Shown: positions 49,580 through 59,627, numbered from the stretch's first letter. The stretch: 64,000 nucleotides of DNA from Rhizobium sp. 9140 (GCF_900067135.1 NZ_FJUR01000001.1:672501-736500); one strand, 5' to 3'. Numbers and translations are program-made. Notes: generated from the letters alone by a model not told the origin.

Positions 49580-52156
49580 ATGACGAAAGCTTTTTGGAAC
49601 GCGGGAAGAGCGGATGCGGATCCGATAGAGTCCGGCATGGTTTCCGCCCGGGTGCAGCTACACCATTCTCCCACGACATCCGCTGCTCCCGATACCGCCT
49701 CCGTTCCACGCTGCAATCGCCTGTCCCTGGCTGTTCGTCGGCTGGCAGCAAGCTCCGCATTGGGGCTCCTCTCCGGCGAGGCCATGGCAGCCGAAGGCGT
49801 TGCCAGCGTCTTCCACTCCTCCGAAATCATCACCTTCTCACTCCTGACCGGCGCCATTGCCGCGGCCATGATCTCCGCCGTCTGGGTCATTCGCCAGCGC
49901 AGCACGGTCGAGACCGACAATCGCGACCTGAAGACGGCGCTTGCAGATGCCCGTCAGAGCATCTCGCGCTTTCAGGCCCTGATTTCCGACAAGAACCGCA
50001 GCATCGTCGTCTGGGACGGCCCGGCCGAAAAGCCGGAGTTCCTGGGCCAGCTGCCGCCGGAAACCGGAGCGCCGCAGGACGACCGGGACTTTCTGGCCTT
50101 CGGTCGCTGGATCAAGGCGACATCCGCCAGCGAACTTGAGCATGCCATCGACCGGCTGCGCACCTATGCCGAAAGCTTCGACCTCGTCGTTCAGACCAGC
50201 CGCAATGAAATTCTGGAAGCACAGGGGCGCGTATCCGGCGGCCGGGCTTTCGTGCGTTTCGTCGCGCTCAACAATCTGCGTGAGGAACTGGCGGAGCTGA
50301 CGCTGGAGCGCGACCGCCTGCGCGGCGATCTCGCCAGCCTCCAGACGCTGTTGAACGCCGTGGACATGCCGGTCTGGCAACGCGGTCGCGACGGGCAGAT
50401 TACCTGGGTCAACGAAGCCTATCGCGATGCCGTGGAGGCGCCGAGCGCCGATGTGGTCGTCCAGGAAGGCCGCGAGTTGCTGGCGACCGTTTCACGTGAA
50501 AAAGCCAAGGCCATTTCAACCTATGATTCCCCCTTCCGCGACAAGATCTCGACCGTCGTGCGCGGCCAGCGCACCTTCTTCGACGTCGTCGATGCGAAGA
50601 CGACCTATGGCACGGCCGGCATCGCGCTCGATGTGAGTGCCATCGAGGCGGTCCGCGAGGAGCTTTCGCGCACGCTGAAGAGCCATGCCGAAACGCTGGA
50701 TCATCTGGCGACGGCCGTTGCCACCTTCGACGGCTCGCAGCGTCTGCAATTCTACAATCAGGCCTTCCAGACCCTGTGGAACCTCGACACGGCCTTTCTC
50801 GCTCGCCGTCCCGGCAATGGCGAGATCTTCGACCAGCTGCGCGAAAGCGGCCGGCTCCCCGAGCAGCTCAGCTGGAAGCAGTGGAAGGAACAGGCCCTCT
50901 CGGTCTATCAGGCGATCGAAACCCAGACGGATATGTGGCATCTGCCGAACGGGCAGACCCTTCGCGTCTTCGCCACGGCCCGCCCACAGGGCGGGGCCAC
51001 CTGGGTTTTCGAGAACCTCACCGAGCGGGTAGACCTGGAAACCCGCTACAACACGCTGGTTCAGGTTCAGGGCGAAACCATCGATCATCTCTCCGAAGGC
51101 GTTGCCGTGTTCGGCCCGGACGGGCGCATCAAGCTCTCGAACCCGGCCTTTCGGGCGCTCTGGGGCGTGACCGAAACGGAGGTTGCGCCGGGCACGCACA
51201 TCCGTGCCATCGAGCAGGCTTGCGCCGTGTCCTACGATCAGCCGGATGGCTGGAAGCAGTTCGCCCATGCCATTACCAGCTTCGAGGATGAGCGGCCGTC
51301 CAGCCGTGGCATGCTGGAGCTGCGCACCGGTCTCATCCTCGACTTCGCCATCATTCCCCTGCCCAATGCGCAGACCATGCTGACCTTCGTCGATATGACG
51401 GACAGCGTTCGCGTCGAGCGCGCGCTGACGGAGAAGAACGAGGCGCTGCGGATGGCGGATTCGCTGAAGAACGACTTCGTCCAGCACGTCTCCTACGAGT
51501 TGCGCTCGCCGCTCACCAACATCATCGGCTTCGCCGACCTCCTGAAGACGCCCGCCTTCGGCGAACTTTCAACGCGCCAGGCGGAATATGTCGACCACAT
51601 CTCCACCTCTTCGTCGCTGCTGCTGACCATCGTCAACGACATCCTCGATCTCGCCACCGTCGATGCCGGCATCGTCGAGCTCGACCTCAGCGAGATCAAC
51701 CTCACCGATTTCCTGGATGAGGTGGCCCAGCAGATGGCCGATCGCCTGCAGGAAAGCGCCGTCACCTTGCGCATCGATACGCCGGATATGCTCGGCACTT
51801 TCGTTGCCGATCATCAGCGGCTGAAGCAGATCTTCATCAAGCTCCTGACCAATGCCGCCAATTTCGCGCCGGAAGGCAGCGTCGTCGGCCTGTCCTGCGC
51901 CCGCGAAGGCAACGATTTCGTCTTTACCGTCAGCGATCACGGCCCCGGCATTCCGAAGGATGTGCTCGAAAGCGTCTTCCATCGCTTCGAAAGCCACGGC
52001 CAGCGCGGCGGTGCCGGCCTCGGCCTCTCCATCGTGGACAGCTTCATCACCCTGCACCACGGCAAGGTCCGCATCGTCACGCGCGAAGGCGAGGGGACGG
52101 AGGTCGTCTGCCGCATTCCCTCGGGCGCGCTGCCAAAGGCCGAAGCGGCGGAATGA
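49580..52156 (+). CDS. divL: DivL-like PAS-domain kinase with tyrosine at the phospho-acceptor site
   Basis: About 858 residues. N-terminal hydrophobic segments near residues 45-100 anchor it in the membrane, followed by several PAS-type domains (LNAVDMPVWQRGRDGQITWVN; HLATAVATFDGSQRL; HLSEGVAVFGPDG), then HisKA and CA domains. In the H-box the phospho-His is replaced by Tyr639 (HVSYELRSPL, codon 51494-51496), as in Caulobacter DivL, which controls CckA and CtrA. The CA domain looks intact (NAANFAPEG, SDHGPGIP, GAGLGLSIV). Start is uncertain: GTG 49319 and ATG 49638 are alternatives. Its stop overlaps the next gene by 4 bases. Confidence 0.88.
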   Translation: MTKAFWNAGRADADPIESGMVSARVQLHHSPTTSAAPDTASVPRCNRLSLAVRRLAASSALGLLSGEAMAAEGVASVFHSSEIITFSLLTGAIAAAMISAVWVIRQRSTVETDNRDLKTALADARQSISRFQALISDKNRSIVVWDGPAEKPEFLGQLPPETGAPQDDRDFLAFGRWIKATSASELEHAIDRLRTYAESFDLVVQTSRNEILEAQGRVSGGRAFVRFVALNNLREELAELTLERDRLRGDLASLQTLLNAVDMPVWQRGRDGQITWVNEAYRDAVEAPSADVVVQEGRELLATVSREKAKAISTYDSPFRDKISTVVRGQRTFFDVVDAKTTYGTAGIALDVSAIEAVREELSRTLKSHAETLDHLATAVATFDGSQRLQFYNQAFQTLWNLDTAFLARRPGNGEIFDQLRESGRLPEQLSWKQWKEQALSVYQAIETQTDMWHLPNGQTLRVFATARPQGGATWVFENLTERVDLETRYNTLVQVQGETIDHLSEGVAVFGPDGRIKLSNPAFRALWGVTETEVAPGTHIRAIEQACAVSYDQPDGWKQFAHAITSFEDERPSSRGMLELRTGLILDFAIIPLPNAQTMLTFVDMTDSVRVERALTEKNEALRMADSLKNDFVQHVSYELRSPLTNIIGFADLLKTPAFGELSTRQAEYVDHISTSSSLLLTIVNDILDLATVDAGIVELDLSEINLTDFLDEVAQQMADRLQESAVTLRIDTPDMLGTFVADHQRLKQIFIKLLTNAANFAPEGSVVGLSCAREGNDFVFTVSDHGPGIPKDVLESVFHRFESHGQRGGAGLGLSIVDSFITLHHGKVRIVTREGEGTEVVCRIPSGALPKAEAAE

Positions 52157-53646
52157 TCGAGATGCTCCGCCTGCCGCTGCCGGACGAAGCCGCCACCATG
52201 ACGCTTGGCGAAGATCTGGCGCTCGCGCTCAGGGCTGGCGACACCGTCGCCCTTTCGGGCGATCTGGGTGCCGGAAAATCGACGCTCGCCCGGGCACTGA
52301 TTCGGTCTATGGCCGACGATCCCTTTCTGGAGGTGCCGAGCCCGACCTTCACGCTGGTCCAGTCCTACGACCTGCGCATCCCCGTCTCCCATTTCGATCT
52401 CTACCGGCTGGGCGATGCGAACGAGGTGCTGGAACTCGGCCTCGATGAACTCTCGGCAAACGGCATCTGCCTGATCGAATGGCCCGAACGGGCGGAAGGC
52501 TACCTGCCGCGGCAAAGCGTCGTCCTGACGCTGGAGCAGGATGGCGATGGCCGCATGGCTATCTTTTCCGGCAGCGAGCCGATCCTGTCGCGCATCCGGC
52601 GCAGCCTTGCGATCCGCGCGTTTCTTGACGGTCACGGCAACCGGGGCGCCGCGCGTCGCCACTTGAACGGCGATGCCTCCGTGCGCGGCTATGAGCGCAT
52701 TCGCCGGGCTGAAAAGCCGGACCTGATCCTGATGGATGCGCCCCGCACCGTTCCGGGACCGATCCTCGAAGACGGCAAATACTATCAGCAGATCGCCCAT
52801 ATCGCCGAGGATGTCGGCGCTTTCGTCGCGATCGATTTCTATCTGCGCAAGCAGGGCATTGGCGCGCCCGAGATCGTCGCGCGGGATATCGAGGCCGGCA
52901 TTCTGCTTCTCGAAGATCTCGGGGCCGAAGGCATCCTCGATGCGGACGGTGCACCCATTGCGGAACGTTACGTCGAAACGGCACGCCTGCTCGCCCGGCT
53001 GCACAGCCAAACGCCGGAAGACCGGCTGCCAATGTCCAAAGGACAGGTCCATATCGTCCCTCCCTTCGACCGGGCCGCAATCAAGATCGAGACGCGGCTT
53101 CTCCTCGACTGGTTTCTGCCGCATCATCGCGGCACGCCGGCAACCCCGATAGAGCATGAAAGCTACGCTGCCGTCTGGGACCGGCTGATCGACCTGTCGG
53201 ATCGCGGCGAGAAGCACCTACTCCTGCGCGATGTCCATTCGCCCAACATCCTCTGGCGCGAGGGCAGGACCGGCATCGACCGCGTGGCTCTGATCGATTT
53301 TCAGGATGCGATGATCGGCCCGACGGCCTATGACGTGGCCTCGCTGGTTCAGGATGCCCGCGTCACCATCGCGCCGGACCTGGGTCGCGTGATTCTCGCT
53401 GCCTACATCGCCGAGCGGCACCGCCTCGGCCCGTTCAACGATGTCTCTTTCCTTGAGCATTTCCACCTGATGGCAGCGCAGCGCAATTGCAAGCTGGTCG
53501 GCATCTGGGTGCGGCTGATGCAGCGGGATGGCAAGCCCGGCTATATGAAGCACATGCCACGCACCTTCGCCTATCTGCGCCAAGCGCTGGCACACCCCTC
53601 GCTCGCTCCGCTGGAAGACTGGCTCCGGGACGCCGGGCTCTTATAG
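52153..53646 (+). CDS. tsaE: Fused TsaE (t6A ATPase) and AmgK-like phosphotransferase
   Basis: A 497-residue fusion. Residues about 1-150 are TsaE, the ATPase of t6A37 tRNA modification: Walker A SGDLGAGKSTLARALI, then VPSPTFTLVQSYDL and HFDLYRLGDANEVLELGLDE. Residues about 165-497 are an aminoglycoside-phosphotransferase-like kinase (LLLRDVHSPNILW catalytic loop and IDFQDAMIGPTAYDVASL metal loop). AmgK-type kinases make MurNAc/GlcNAc-1-phosphate for cell-wall recycling. The fusion is common in rhizobia. It starts 4 bases inside the divL end, so the proteins are co-expressed; it converges on coaA. Confidence 0.92.
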   Translation: MIEMLRLPLPDEAATMTLGEDLALALRAGDTVALSGDLGAGKSTLARALIRSMADDPFLEVPSPTFTLVQSYDLRIPVSHFDLYRLGDANEVLELGLDELSANGICLIEWPERAEGYLPRQSVVLTLEQDGDGRMAIFSGSEPILSRIRRSLAIRAFLDGHGNRGAARRHLNGDASVRGYERIRRAEKPDLILMDAPRTVPGPILEDGKYYQQIAHIAEDVGAFVAIDFYLRKQGIGAPEIVARDIEAGILLLEDLGAEGILDADGAPIAERYVETARLLARLHSQTPEDRLPMSKGQVHIVPPFDRAAIKIETRLLLDWFLPHHRGTPATPIEHESYAAVWDRLIDLSDRGEKHLLLRDVHSPNILWREGRTGIDRVALIDFQDAMIGPTAYDVASLVQDARVTIAPDLGRVILAAYIAERHRLGPFNDVSFLEHFHLMAAQRNCKLVGIWVRLMQRDGKPGYMKHMPRTFAYLRQALAHPSLAPLEDWLRDAGLL

Positions 53647-53649
53647 GGC

Positions 53650-54645
53650 TTACAGCTTGCGAAGCGCGACCGTCTGGACGAGATGGTCGTTACCCTTTTG
53701 CAGGATGAGATCTGCCCGCGGCCGGGTCGGCAGGATATTGCGGCGCAGGTTCTTCAGGTTGGTGTTCTGCCAGAGCCCTTCGGCAATCCCCAACGCCTCT
53801 TCCTCACTCACCTGCGCATAGCGCTTGAAGAAGGATTCCGGGTTCTTGAAGGCCGTCTGGCGCAGCCGCATGAAGCGATCGACATACCAGGAATGGATCA
53901 GGTTTTCGTCGGCATCGATATAGATCGAGAAGTCGAAGAAGTCGGACACCATCGGCACGATCTTGCCGTCTTCGGGCAGGTCGCGTGATTGCAGCACGTT
54001 GATGCCCTCGAAGATCAGGATATCCGGCCGGTCCACCACTTGAAACTGGTCGGGCAGCACGTCGTAGACGAGGTGGGAATAGCTCGGCGCCTGCACGTTC
54101 GGCTGCCCGGCCTTGATGGCCGAGAGAAAGCGCAGCAGCGCGCCGATATCGTAGCTTTCCGGAAAACCCTTCCGGTTCATGATGTTCTCGCGCATCAGCA
54201 CGGCGTTCGGGTAGAGAAACCCGTCCGTCGTCACCAGATCGACCTTGGGGCTCGATGGCCAGCGCGACAGAAGCTCGGCCAGAATACGGGCCGTGGTCGA
54301 TTTGCCGACCGCGACCGAGCCGGCGATGCCGATCACGAACGGCGTCTTCGTCTCGTCCGAGATCGTCAGGAAGCGCTTGCGCTGCTCGTAGAGGATCTGC
54401 GACGCCTCGACATGGGTGGACAAGAGGCGCGACAGCGACAGATAGATCCGCCGCACCTCATCGAGGTCGATCGGGTCGTTCAGCGAGCGAAGCCGGCGAA
54501 CTTCGTCGGCGGTCAGCGTCAACGGCGTGTCGGCGCGAAACTGCGACCATGCCTCGGCCGAGAAGAAATGGTACGGGGAATAGTCTCGCCTGCCGAGATC
54601 GTCCGGCATATCCGCTTCCCCCCTGTTCTGCGCCGCGATGGTCAC
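53650..54645 (-). CDS. coaA: Type I pantothenate kinase
   Basis: A 331-residue kinase for the first step of coenzyme A synthesis. P-loop [16 protein letters not shown], then [14 protein letters not shown] and the typical [13 protein letters not shown]-terminal region. The GTG start at 54645 gives the family length and overlaps the hisE stop (GTGA); an ATG at 54609 with a strong GGGGGGAAG site is an alternative. It ends the leftward his operon. Confidence 0.96.
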   Translation of the reverse strand: MTIAAQNRGEADMPDDLGRRDYSPYHFFSAEAWSQFRADTPLTLTADEVRRLRSLNDPIDLDEVRRIYLSLSRLLSTHVEASQILYEQRKRFLTISDETKTPFVIGIAGSVAVGKSTTARILAELLSRWPSSPKVDLVTTDGFLYPNAVLMRENIMNRKGFPESYDIGALLRFLSAIKAGQPNVQAPSYSHLVYDVLPDQFQVVDRPDILIFEGINVLQSRDLPEDGKIVPMVSDFFDFSIYIDADENLIHSWYVDRFMRLRQTAFKNPESFFKRYAQVSEEEALGIAEGLWQNTNLKNLRRNILPTRPRADLILQKGNDHLVQTVALRKL

Positions 54646-54965
54646 GTCTTTCGGCTCGCCTTCTCCTCCAGGCCTGACCGGACAGTGCGCCCTTCAAGCT
54701 CCTCCAGAACCTCCTGTAACGGAACGTCGGCAATTTTCAATACCACCAGCAGGTGATAAAGGAGGTCTGCACTCTCGGAAACAAGCTCCCGACGATCGCC
54801 GGAGACAGCGGCGATGACCGCTTCCACGGCCTCTTCGCCAAGCTTCTTGGCAGCGCGTGCCTGTCCCTTTTCAACGAGTTTGGCGGTCCACGATGTCTCG
54901 GGCGAGGCCTTTGCCCGCTCCGCGACGATGGCTTCAAGATCGGAAAGAGAAAACCGGGTGGTCAC
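54642..54965 (-). CDS. hisE: Phosphoribosyl-ATP pyrophosphatase
   Basis: A 107-residue MazG-fold enzyme for the second step of histidine synthesis, hydrolysing PR-ATP to PR-AMP. It shows [28 protein letters not shown] and [17 protein letters not shown], with the conserved acidic residues. HisI is separate and outside the window. The start overlaps hisF by 4 bases. Confidence 0.97.
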   Translation of the reverse strand: MTTRFSLSDLEAIVAERAKASPETSWTAKLVEKGQARAAKKLGEEAVEAVIAAVSGDRRELVSESADLLYHLLVVLKIADVPLQEVLEELEGRTVRSGLEEKASRKT

Positions 54966-55771
54966 AGCACGCTCTCCCCCTGCGCCGAGCCGTCGAGCCG
55001 CATCGGAATGCCGCGTTCCGCCATGTAGCGCTTGGCTTCGCCGATGCTATAAGTGCCGAAATGGAAGATCGAGGCGGCGAGGACAGCGGTCGCATGGCCA
55101 TCGCGAATGCCTTCCACCATGTGATCGAGCGTGCCGACGCCGCCCGAGGCGATAACGGGAACCGTTACGCGGTCGGCGATGGCACGGGTCAGTTCGAGGT
55201 CGTAGCCGATCTTGCTGCCGTCACGATCCATCGAGGTGACGAGCAGTTCGCCCGCGCCCCGCTCGACCATGCGGGCTGCGAAATCCACCGCGTCGATGCC
55301 GGTTGCCGTTCGCCCGCCATGGGTGAAGATCTCCCAGGCGCTGGTGCCCTCCACCCCCGGCGTTACCCGCCGCTTGGCGTCGATCGAAACGACGATGCAC
55401 TGGTTGCCGAACTTGTCGGCCGCCTGCGCCACGAAGTCGGGATCGCGCACGGCAGCCGAATTGATCGACACCTTGTCTGCGCCGGCGAGCAGCAGCCGGC
55501 GGATATCGCCGACGCTGCGCACGCCGCCCCCAACGGTGAGCGGCATGAAGCAATGTTCGGCGGTGCGCTCCACCACATCGAAAATCGTATCGCGTCCGTC
55601 CGACGAGGCGGTGATGTCGAGGAAGCAAAGCTCGTCGGCACCGGCGGCGTCATAGGCCTTGGCCGATTCGACCGGGTCGCCGGCGTCGATCAGATCGACG
55701 AAGCTGACGCCCTTGACGACACGCCCGTCCTTGACGTCGAGGCAGGGTATAACGCGGGCCTTGAGGGTCAT
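54962..55771 (-). CDS. hisF: Imidazole glycerol phosphate synthase cyclase subunit HisF
   Basis: A 269-residue TIM barrel that, with HisH, makes IGP and AICAR. It has [17 protein letters not shown] with the catalytic Asp, [10 protein letters not shown], and the phosphate-binding [15 protein letters not shown]. Overlaps both hisE and hisA by 4 bases. Confidence 0.98.
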   Translation of the reverse strand: MTLKARVIPCLDVKDGRVVKGVSFVDLIDAGDPVESAKAYDAAGADELCFLDITASSDGRDTIFDVVERTAEHCFMPLTVGGGVRSVGDIRRLLLAGADKVSINSAAVRDPDFVAQAADKFGNQCIVVSIDAKRRVTPGVEGTSAWEIFTHGGRTATGIDAVDFAARMVERGAGELLVTSMDRDGSKIGYDLELTRAIADRVTVPVIASGGVGTLDHMVEGIRDGHATAVLAASIFHFGTYSIGEAKRYMAERGIPMRLDGSAQGESVL

Positions 55772-56511
55772 GCTGCGCGTCCTCTTGCACGGTTGAGAAC
55801 GGCAAGCGCCTCGGCCGGGTCGATCCGCCCGTCATAGAGCGCCCGCCCGGAAATCGCGCCTTCGAGCTTGGCCATGTCTGGTGCCGCGAGGCGATGGATG
55901 TCCTCCATGGAGGCAAGGCCACCTGACGCAATAACGGGAATGGCGACCGCATCGGCGAGCGCCAGCGTGCCGGCCCAGTTGATCCCGGCGAGAATGCCGT
56001 CGCGATCGATATCGGTATAGATGATGGCTGCGACACCGGCGCCCTCGAAGCGCTCCGCAAGTTCGATCACGCCGAGTTCGGACGCCTCCGCCCAGCCCTC
56101 GACGGCGACCTTGCCGCCCTTCGCATCGATACCAACGGCCACCTTGCCCGGAAACAGCCGGCAGGCCTCTTTCACGAGTGCCGGATCGCGCACCGCAACG
56201 GTGCCGAGAATGACGCGGGCGAGACCTCTGGCGAGCCAGCTTTCGATATCGCCAAGCGTGCGGATGCCGCCGCCGAGCTGGACCGGGTTAGTGGTCGATC
56301 GGAGGATCGCCTCGACGGCTGCACCGTTGACCGTCTCGCCGGCAAAAGCGCCATTCAAATCGACCACGTGCAGCCATTCGAAGCCTTGATCCTGAAAGGC
56401 TTTTGCCTGCGCTCCGGGATCCGGATTGTAGACTGTGGCCTCTGCCATGTCGCCGAGCTTCAGGCGCACGCAAGCGCCGTCTTTAAGGTCGATCGCGGGA
56501 AAAAGGATCAT
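55768..56511 (-). CDS. hisA: ProFAR isomerase HisA
   Basis: A 247-residue TIM-barrel isomerase that converts ProFAR to PRFAR. It has [16 protein letters not shown] with the catalytic Asp, [14 protein letters not shown] and [15 protein letters not shown]. It overlaps hisF by 4 bases, and hisH lies 1 base upstream. Confidence 0.98.
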   Translation of the reverse strand: MILFPAIDLKDGACVRLKLGDMAEATVYNPDPGAQAKAFQDQGFEWLHVVDLNGAFAGETVNGAAVEAILRSTTNPVQLGGGIRTLGDIESWLARGLARVILGTVAVRDPALVKEACRLFPGKVAVGIDAKGGKVAVEGWAEASELGVIELAERFEGAGVAAIIYTDIDRDGILAGINWAGTLALADAVAIPVIASGGLASMEDIHRLAAPDMAKLEGAISGRALYDGRIDPAEALAVLNRARGRAA

Positions 56512-56512
56512 A

Positions 56513-57163
56513 TCAGGGCTTCCAGCGCAGGAAATTGGTCAACAGGGCGAGGCCGAGCGTCTGGCTCTTTTCCGGATGGAACTGAGCGCCTGCCTTGTTC
56601 TCATGGGCGACGAAGGCGGTCACGGGTTCGCCATAGGTCGTGGTCGCGACGAGGTCGTCGGGGTTTTCGGTCGCAAGATGATAGGAATGCACGAAATAGG
56701 CGTGCAATCCATCCGACCCGGTCGGAATACCGGTAAACAGTGCATGCGGCCGGTTGAGCGTCAGCGTGTTCCACCCGATCTGCGGAATTTTCAAGGTGCT
56801 ATCCGCCGGCTTCATCTCGATGACGTCGCCCTTGATCCAGCCGAAACCCTGCGTCGTCGCCTTCTCCAGCCCGCGCGAGGCCATCAGCTGCATGCCGACG
56901 CAGATGCCGAGGAACGGCTTGCCGGCCTTCTCGACACCTTCGATGATGGCTTCGCTCATGCCGTCAACGGCGGAAAGACCGGCCCGACAATCGGCATAGG
57001 CGCCAACGCCCGGCAGCACGATCCGGTCGGCACTCGCCACGCGGTCCGCCTTGTCGGTCAGGTCGATCTCGGCATCGATGCCGGCCTCGCGGGCGGCGCG
57101 CTCGAAGGCCTTGGTGGCGGAACGAAGGTTCCCGGATCCGTAATCGATGATCGCAACGCGCAT
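56513..57163 (-). CDS. hisH: Imidazole glycerol phosphate synthase glutaminase subunit HisH
   Basis: A 216-residue glutaminase. The nucleophile Cys is in [12 protein letters not shown], and His-Glu of the triad in [25 protein letters not shown] is the normal N-terminus at 57163; the frame stays open upstream. Its first base overlaps the stop of the DUF2628 gene. Confidence 0.98.
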   Translation of the reverse strand: MRVAIIDYGSGNLRSATKAFERAAREAGIDAEIDLTDKADRVASADRIVLPGVGAYADCRAGLSAVDGMSEAIIEGVEKAGKPFLGICVGMQLMASRGLEKATTQGFGWIKGDVIEMKPADSTLKIPQIGWNTLTLNRPHALFTGIPTGSDGLHAYFVHSYHLATENPDDLVATTTYGEPVTAFVAHENKAGAQFHPEKSQTLGLALLTNFLRWKP

Positions 57164-57645
57164 CAGCGGCTCCCGTAGGTGTCGAACAGGCCGAAGCCCG
57201 GATTGGCAGGGTCGATGGTCCTGACCTCGTTCAGGCCAAGGCCAAAACGCGGCAGAGGCGGGGCGGGATCGGTGGCGAGATCGTGGAGCGTCGCGCCATA
57301 CATAGCCTCGGCCGTTTTCAGATCCGGCGCAGGCACGACGGCTGCAAGCGCAAACCCGCGTTTTTCCAGCCGATGCGCGAGATAGGTCGGCCCTTCCAGC
57401 GCCACGAGAAGCCGCAGCGCCAGTTCGATCAGAATGGCGGCAAGCCCGGCACCGGCCAGTCCGCCGGACGCCGTCATCGCGCTCTGAAGGATGAAGACGG
57501 CGATGCCGGAGGCCCATTGGCGCTTGAAGAGAAGCCAGAAGGCGGGAAAAACGAAGGCAGGCCAGGCGAAACGGTCGGCAACGAAAACCGCATCCGCGCT
57601 GTCGGGCCGCGCACCGGGCGGGAGATAAACCAGAAACGGTGTCAT
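57163..57645 (-). CDS. DUF2628 membrane protein
   Basis: A 160-residue protein: MTPFLVYLPPGARPDSADAVFVADRFAWPAFVFPAFWLL, two to three hydrophobic segments to about residue 85, then a soluble tail. DUF2628 proteins typically show PxxAFxWPALWxxW. In Rhizobiaceae a DUF2628 gene lies between hisH and hisB, here with a 1-base overlap to hisH. A role in histidine synthesis is not known. ATG 57645 is used; the frame reaches 57714. Confidence 0.82.
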   Translation of the reverse strand: MTPFLVYLPPGARPDSADAVFVADRFAWPAFVFPAFWLLFKRQWASGIAVFILQSAMTASGGLAGAGLAAILIELALRLLVALEGPTYLAHRLEKRGFALAAVVPAPDLKTAEAMYGATLHDLATDPAPPLPRFGLGLNEVRTIDPANPGFGLFDTYGSR

Positions 57646-57750
57646 AGGCAGCCTGCTCTCAACAGATAAGGTCTTCTCTTTCAGGAAGACGTGTCTCGAC
57701 GTGGCCGAGACCACGCCTGCCCGGCGTCCACGCTGCGGAAAAGTCCGGCC

Positions 57751-58356
57751 TTAAGCCAGTGTTCCCTTGGTGGAAGGAATGCGGCCGGCCTGGCGGGGGT
57801 CGATCTCTGTTGCCGTGCGCAGCACGCGGGCGACCGCCTTGAAGCATGTTTCGGCGATATGATGGTTGTTCGCGCCGTAGATGTTCTGGATATGCAGCGT
57901 GATACCGGCATTCTGCGCCAGCGCGTGGAAGAACTCCCGCACCAGCTCCGTGTCGAACGTTCCGATCTTCGGCGAGGAGAAGGCAACGTTCCAGACGAGG
58001 AAAGGACGCCCGGAAACGTCCACCGCCGCCCGCGTCATCGTCTCGTCCATGGCAAGGTCAATCGACGCGTAGCGCGTAATGCCGCGCCGGTCGCCGAGCG
58101 CCTTCGCGATGGCCTGACCGACGGCGATACCGGTGTCCTCGACGGTGTGGTGATCGTCCACATGCAGATCGCCCTTCGCCTCGATTGTCATGTCGATCAG
58201 CGAATGGCGCGACAGCTGGTCGAGCATATGGTCGAAGAAGCCGACGCCCGTCGAGATGGTCGAGGTCCCGGTGCCGTCGATTGCGACGGACACGGAGACG
58301 GACGTCTCGTTGGTCTTGCGGGATATGCTGCCGCTGCGGCCTTCTGCCTCTGCCAT
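57751..58356 (-). CDS. hisB: Imidazoleglycerol-phosphate dehydratase
   Basis: A 201-residue Mn-dependent dehydratase for the sixth step of histidine synthesis, single-function type without the phosphatase domain. It has [33 protein letters not shown] and the C-terminal [18 protein letters not shown] metal-binding His pair. ATG 58356 ([10 protein letters not shown]) is used; the frame opens at 58443. It is the first gene of the leftward his block, divergent from hslV. Confidence 0.98.
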   Translation of the reverse strand: MAEAEGRSGSISRKTNETSVSVSVAIDGTGTSTISTGVGFFDHMLDQLSRHSLIDMTIEAKGDLHVDDHHTVEDTGIAVGQAIAKALGDRRGITRYASIDLAMDETMTRAAVDVSGRPFLVWNVAFSSPKIGTFDTELVREFFHALAQNAGITLHIQNIYGANNHHIAETCFKAVARVLRTATEIDPRQAGRIPSTKGTLA

Positions 58357-58555
58357 CGGGAACTCCAGTCTGTGAAAGTCGCCTGATATCAGGCCGGCCG
58401 GAAAATATCCAGCTTCGATTATCCGGCTGCGATCGCCGGACACACGGTGCTTGCGGCACCCTTTGCAATCGCCGTGGCCATTCTTACATAGATCGCGACA
58501 TCAAGCATTCAAACGCCCCGGAACCGTGCCGGGAGCGGAAAGCAACAGGACGTTC

Positions 58556-59113
58556 ATGAGCGAACATAACCCCTACGGAACCATGCATGCGACCACGATC
58601 ATCACCGTGCGCAAGGGCGGCCAGGTGGTCATGGCCGGCGACGGTCAGGTCAGTCTCGGCCAGACCGTGATGAAGGGCAATGCCCGCAAGGTGCGCCGGC
58701 TCGGCAAGGGCCAGGTCATCGCGGGCTTTGCCGGCGCCACGGCCGATGCCTTCACGCTTCTCGAGCGGCTCGAAGCCAAGCTGGAACAGTATCCCGACCA
58801 GCTGATGCGGGCAGCCGTCGAGCTTGCCAAGGACTGGCGGACAAACAAGTACCTGCGCAACCTCGAAGCGATGATGCTGGTCGCCGACAAGTCGATCACG
58901 CTGGCGATCACCGGCAATGGCGACGTGCTGGAGCCGGAACATGGCACCATCGCCATCGGTTCGGGTGGCAACTACGCCTATGCCGCCGCCCGCGCGCTGA
59001 TGGATTCGGATCGCACAGCCGAGGAAATAGCCCGTCGCGCCATGGAGATCGCTGGCGATATCTGCGTCTATACGAACGGCAATATCGTCGTCGAGACGCT
59101 GGATGCCGCCTGA
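58556..59113 (+). CDS. hslV: ATP-dependent protease subunit HslV (ClpQ)
   Basis: A 185-residue N-terminal threonine protease, subunit of the HslVU proteasome-like complex. It starts [22 protein letters not shown]; processing to the threonine in ATTI is expected. It has [26 protein letters not shown] and [17 protein letters not shown] 58556 is chosen over 58451. hslU follows one gene later, with a GNAT gene between. Stress (sigma-32) control is usual, but I see no clean motif in the 200-base gap to hisB. Confidence 0.97.
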   Translation: MSEHNPYGTMHATTIITVRKGGQVVMAGDGQVSLGQTVMKGNARKVRRLGKGQVIAGFAGATADAFTLLERLEAKLEQYPDQLMRAAVELAKDWRTNKYLRNLEAMMLVADKSITLAITGNGDVLEPEHGTIAIGSGGNYAYAAARALMDSDRTAEEIARRAMEIAGDICVYTNGNIVVETLDAA

Positions 59114-59627
59114 GCCCGGCGACCCTTACGTCTTTCGCGCCCTGCGCCACGAGGATTTTCCGCGGCTGGCGCAGTGGCTCGGCGAGCCGCATGTCACCGA
59201 ATGGTGGGGCGCGGCGGAGGTCGAGCTCGTGGCCGTCGCGCAAGCGATGAAAACGGGAGAGACGCGGCCGATGATCGTCGAATGGGAGGGACGACCGCTT
59301 GCCTACCTCCAGACCTACGATCCGCACCGCGAGGCGGACCATCCCTATCGCGACCAGCCGGTGGGAACGCTCGGCCTCGACATGGTGATCGGCCTGCCCG
59401 ATGACATCGGCAAGGGTCATGGCGGGAAGATAGCCGCAAGGCTTGCCGACCGGCTTTTCGCCACGGGCACGAAGCGGATCGTCATCGATCCGCACCCCGA
59501 GAATTCCCGCGCGATCCGGGCCTATGAGAAAGCCGGATTCCGCTTCGTCGACCAGCGTCACAGCCTTTACGGTCCGGCCCATCTCATGGCGCTGGATGCC
59601 CAGATTGAAGAAACGGATACAGTATGA
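59103..59627 (+). CDS. GNAT acetyltransferase resembling AAC(6')
   Basis: A 174-residue [20 protein letters not shown] near the N-terminus, a central acetyl-CoA loop [19 protein letters not shown], and [22 protein letters not shown]. The EWWG and PxPxNxRAIRxYEKAGF stretches closely resemble aminoglycoside 6'-N-acetyltransferases, though siderophore and other acetyltransferases share them. It overlaps hslV by 11 bases and hslU by 4, so it is translated with the protease. Function in the operon is not established. Confidence 0.9.
   Translation: MPPEPGDPYVFRALRHEDFPRLAQWLGEPHVTEWWGAAEVELVAVAQAMKTGETRPMIVEWEGRPLAYLQTYDPHREADHPYRDQPVGTLGLDMVIGLPDDIGKGHGGKIAARLADRLFATGTKRIVIDPHPENSRAIRAYEKAGFRFVDQRHSLYGPAHLMALDAQIEETDTV

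Noticed and set aside
58357-58555. Heat-shock (sigma-32) promoter before hslV
   Set aside because: CTTG and CCAT-like words are present but with wrong spacing; not enough to call.
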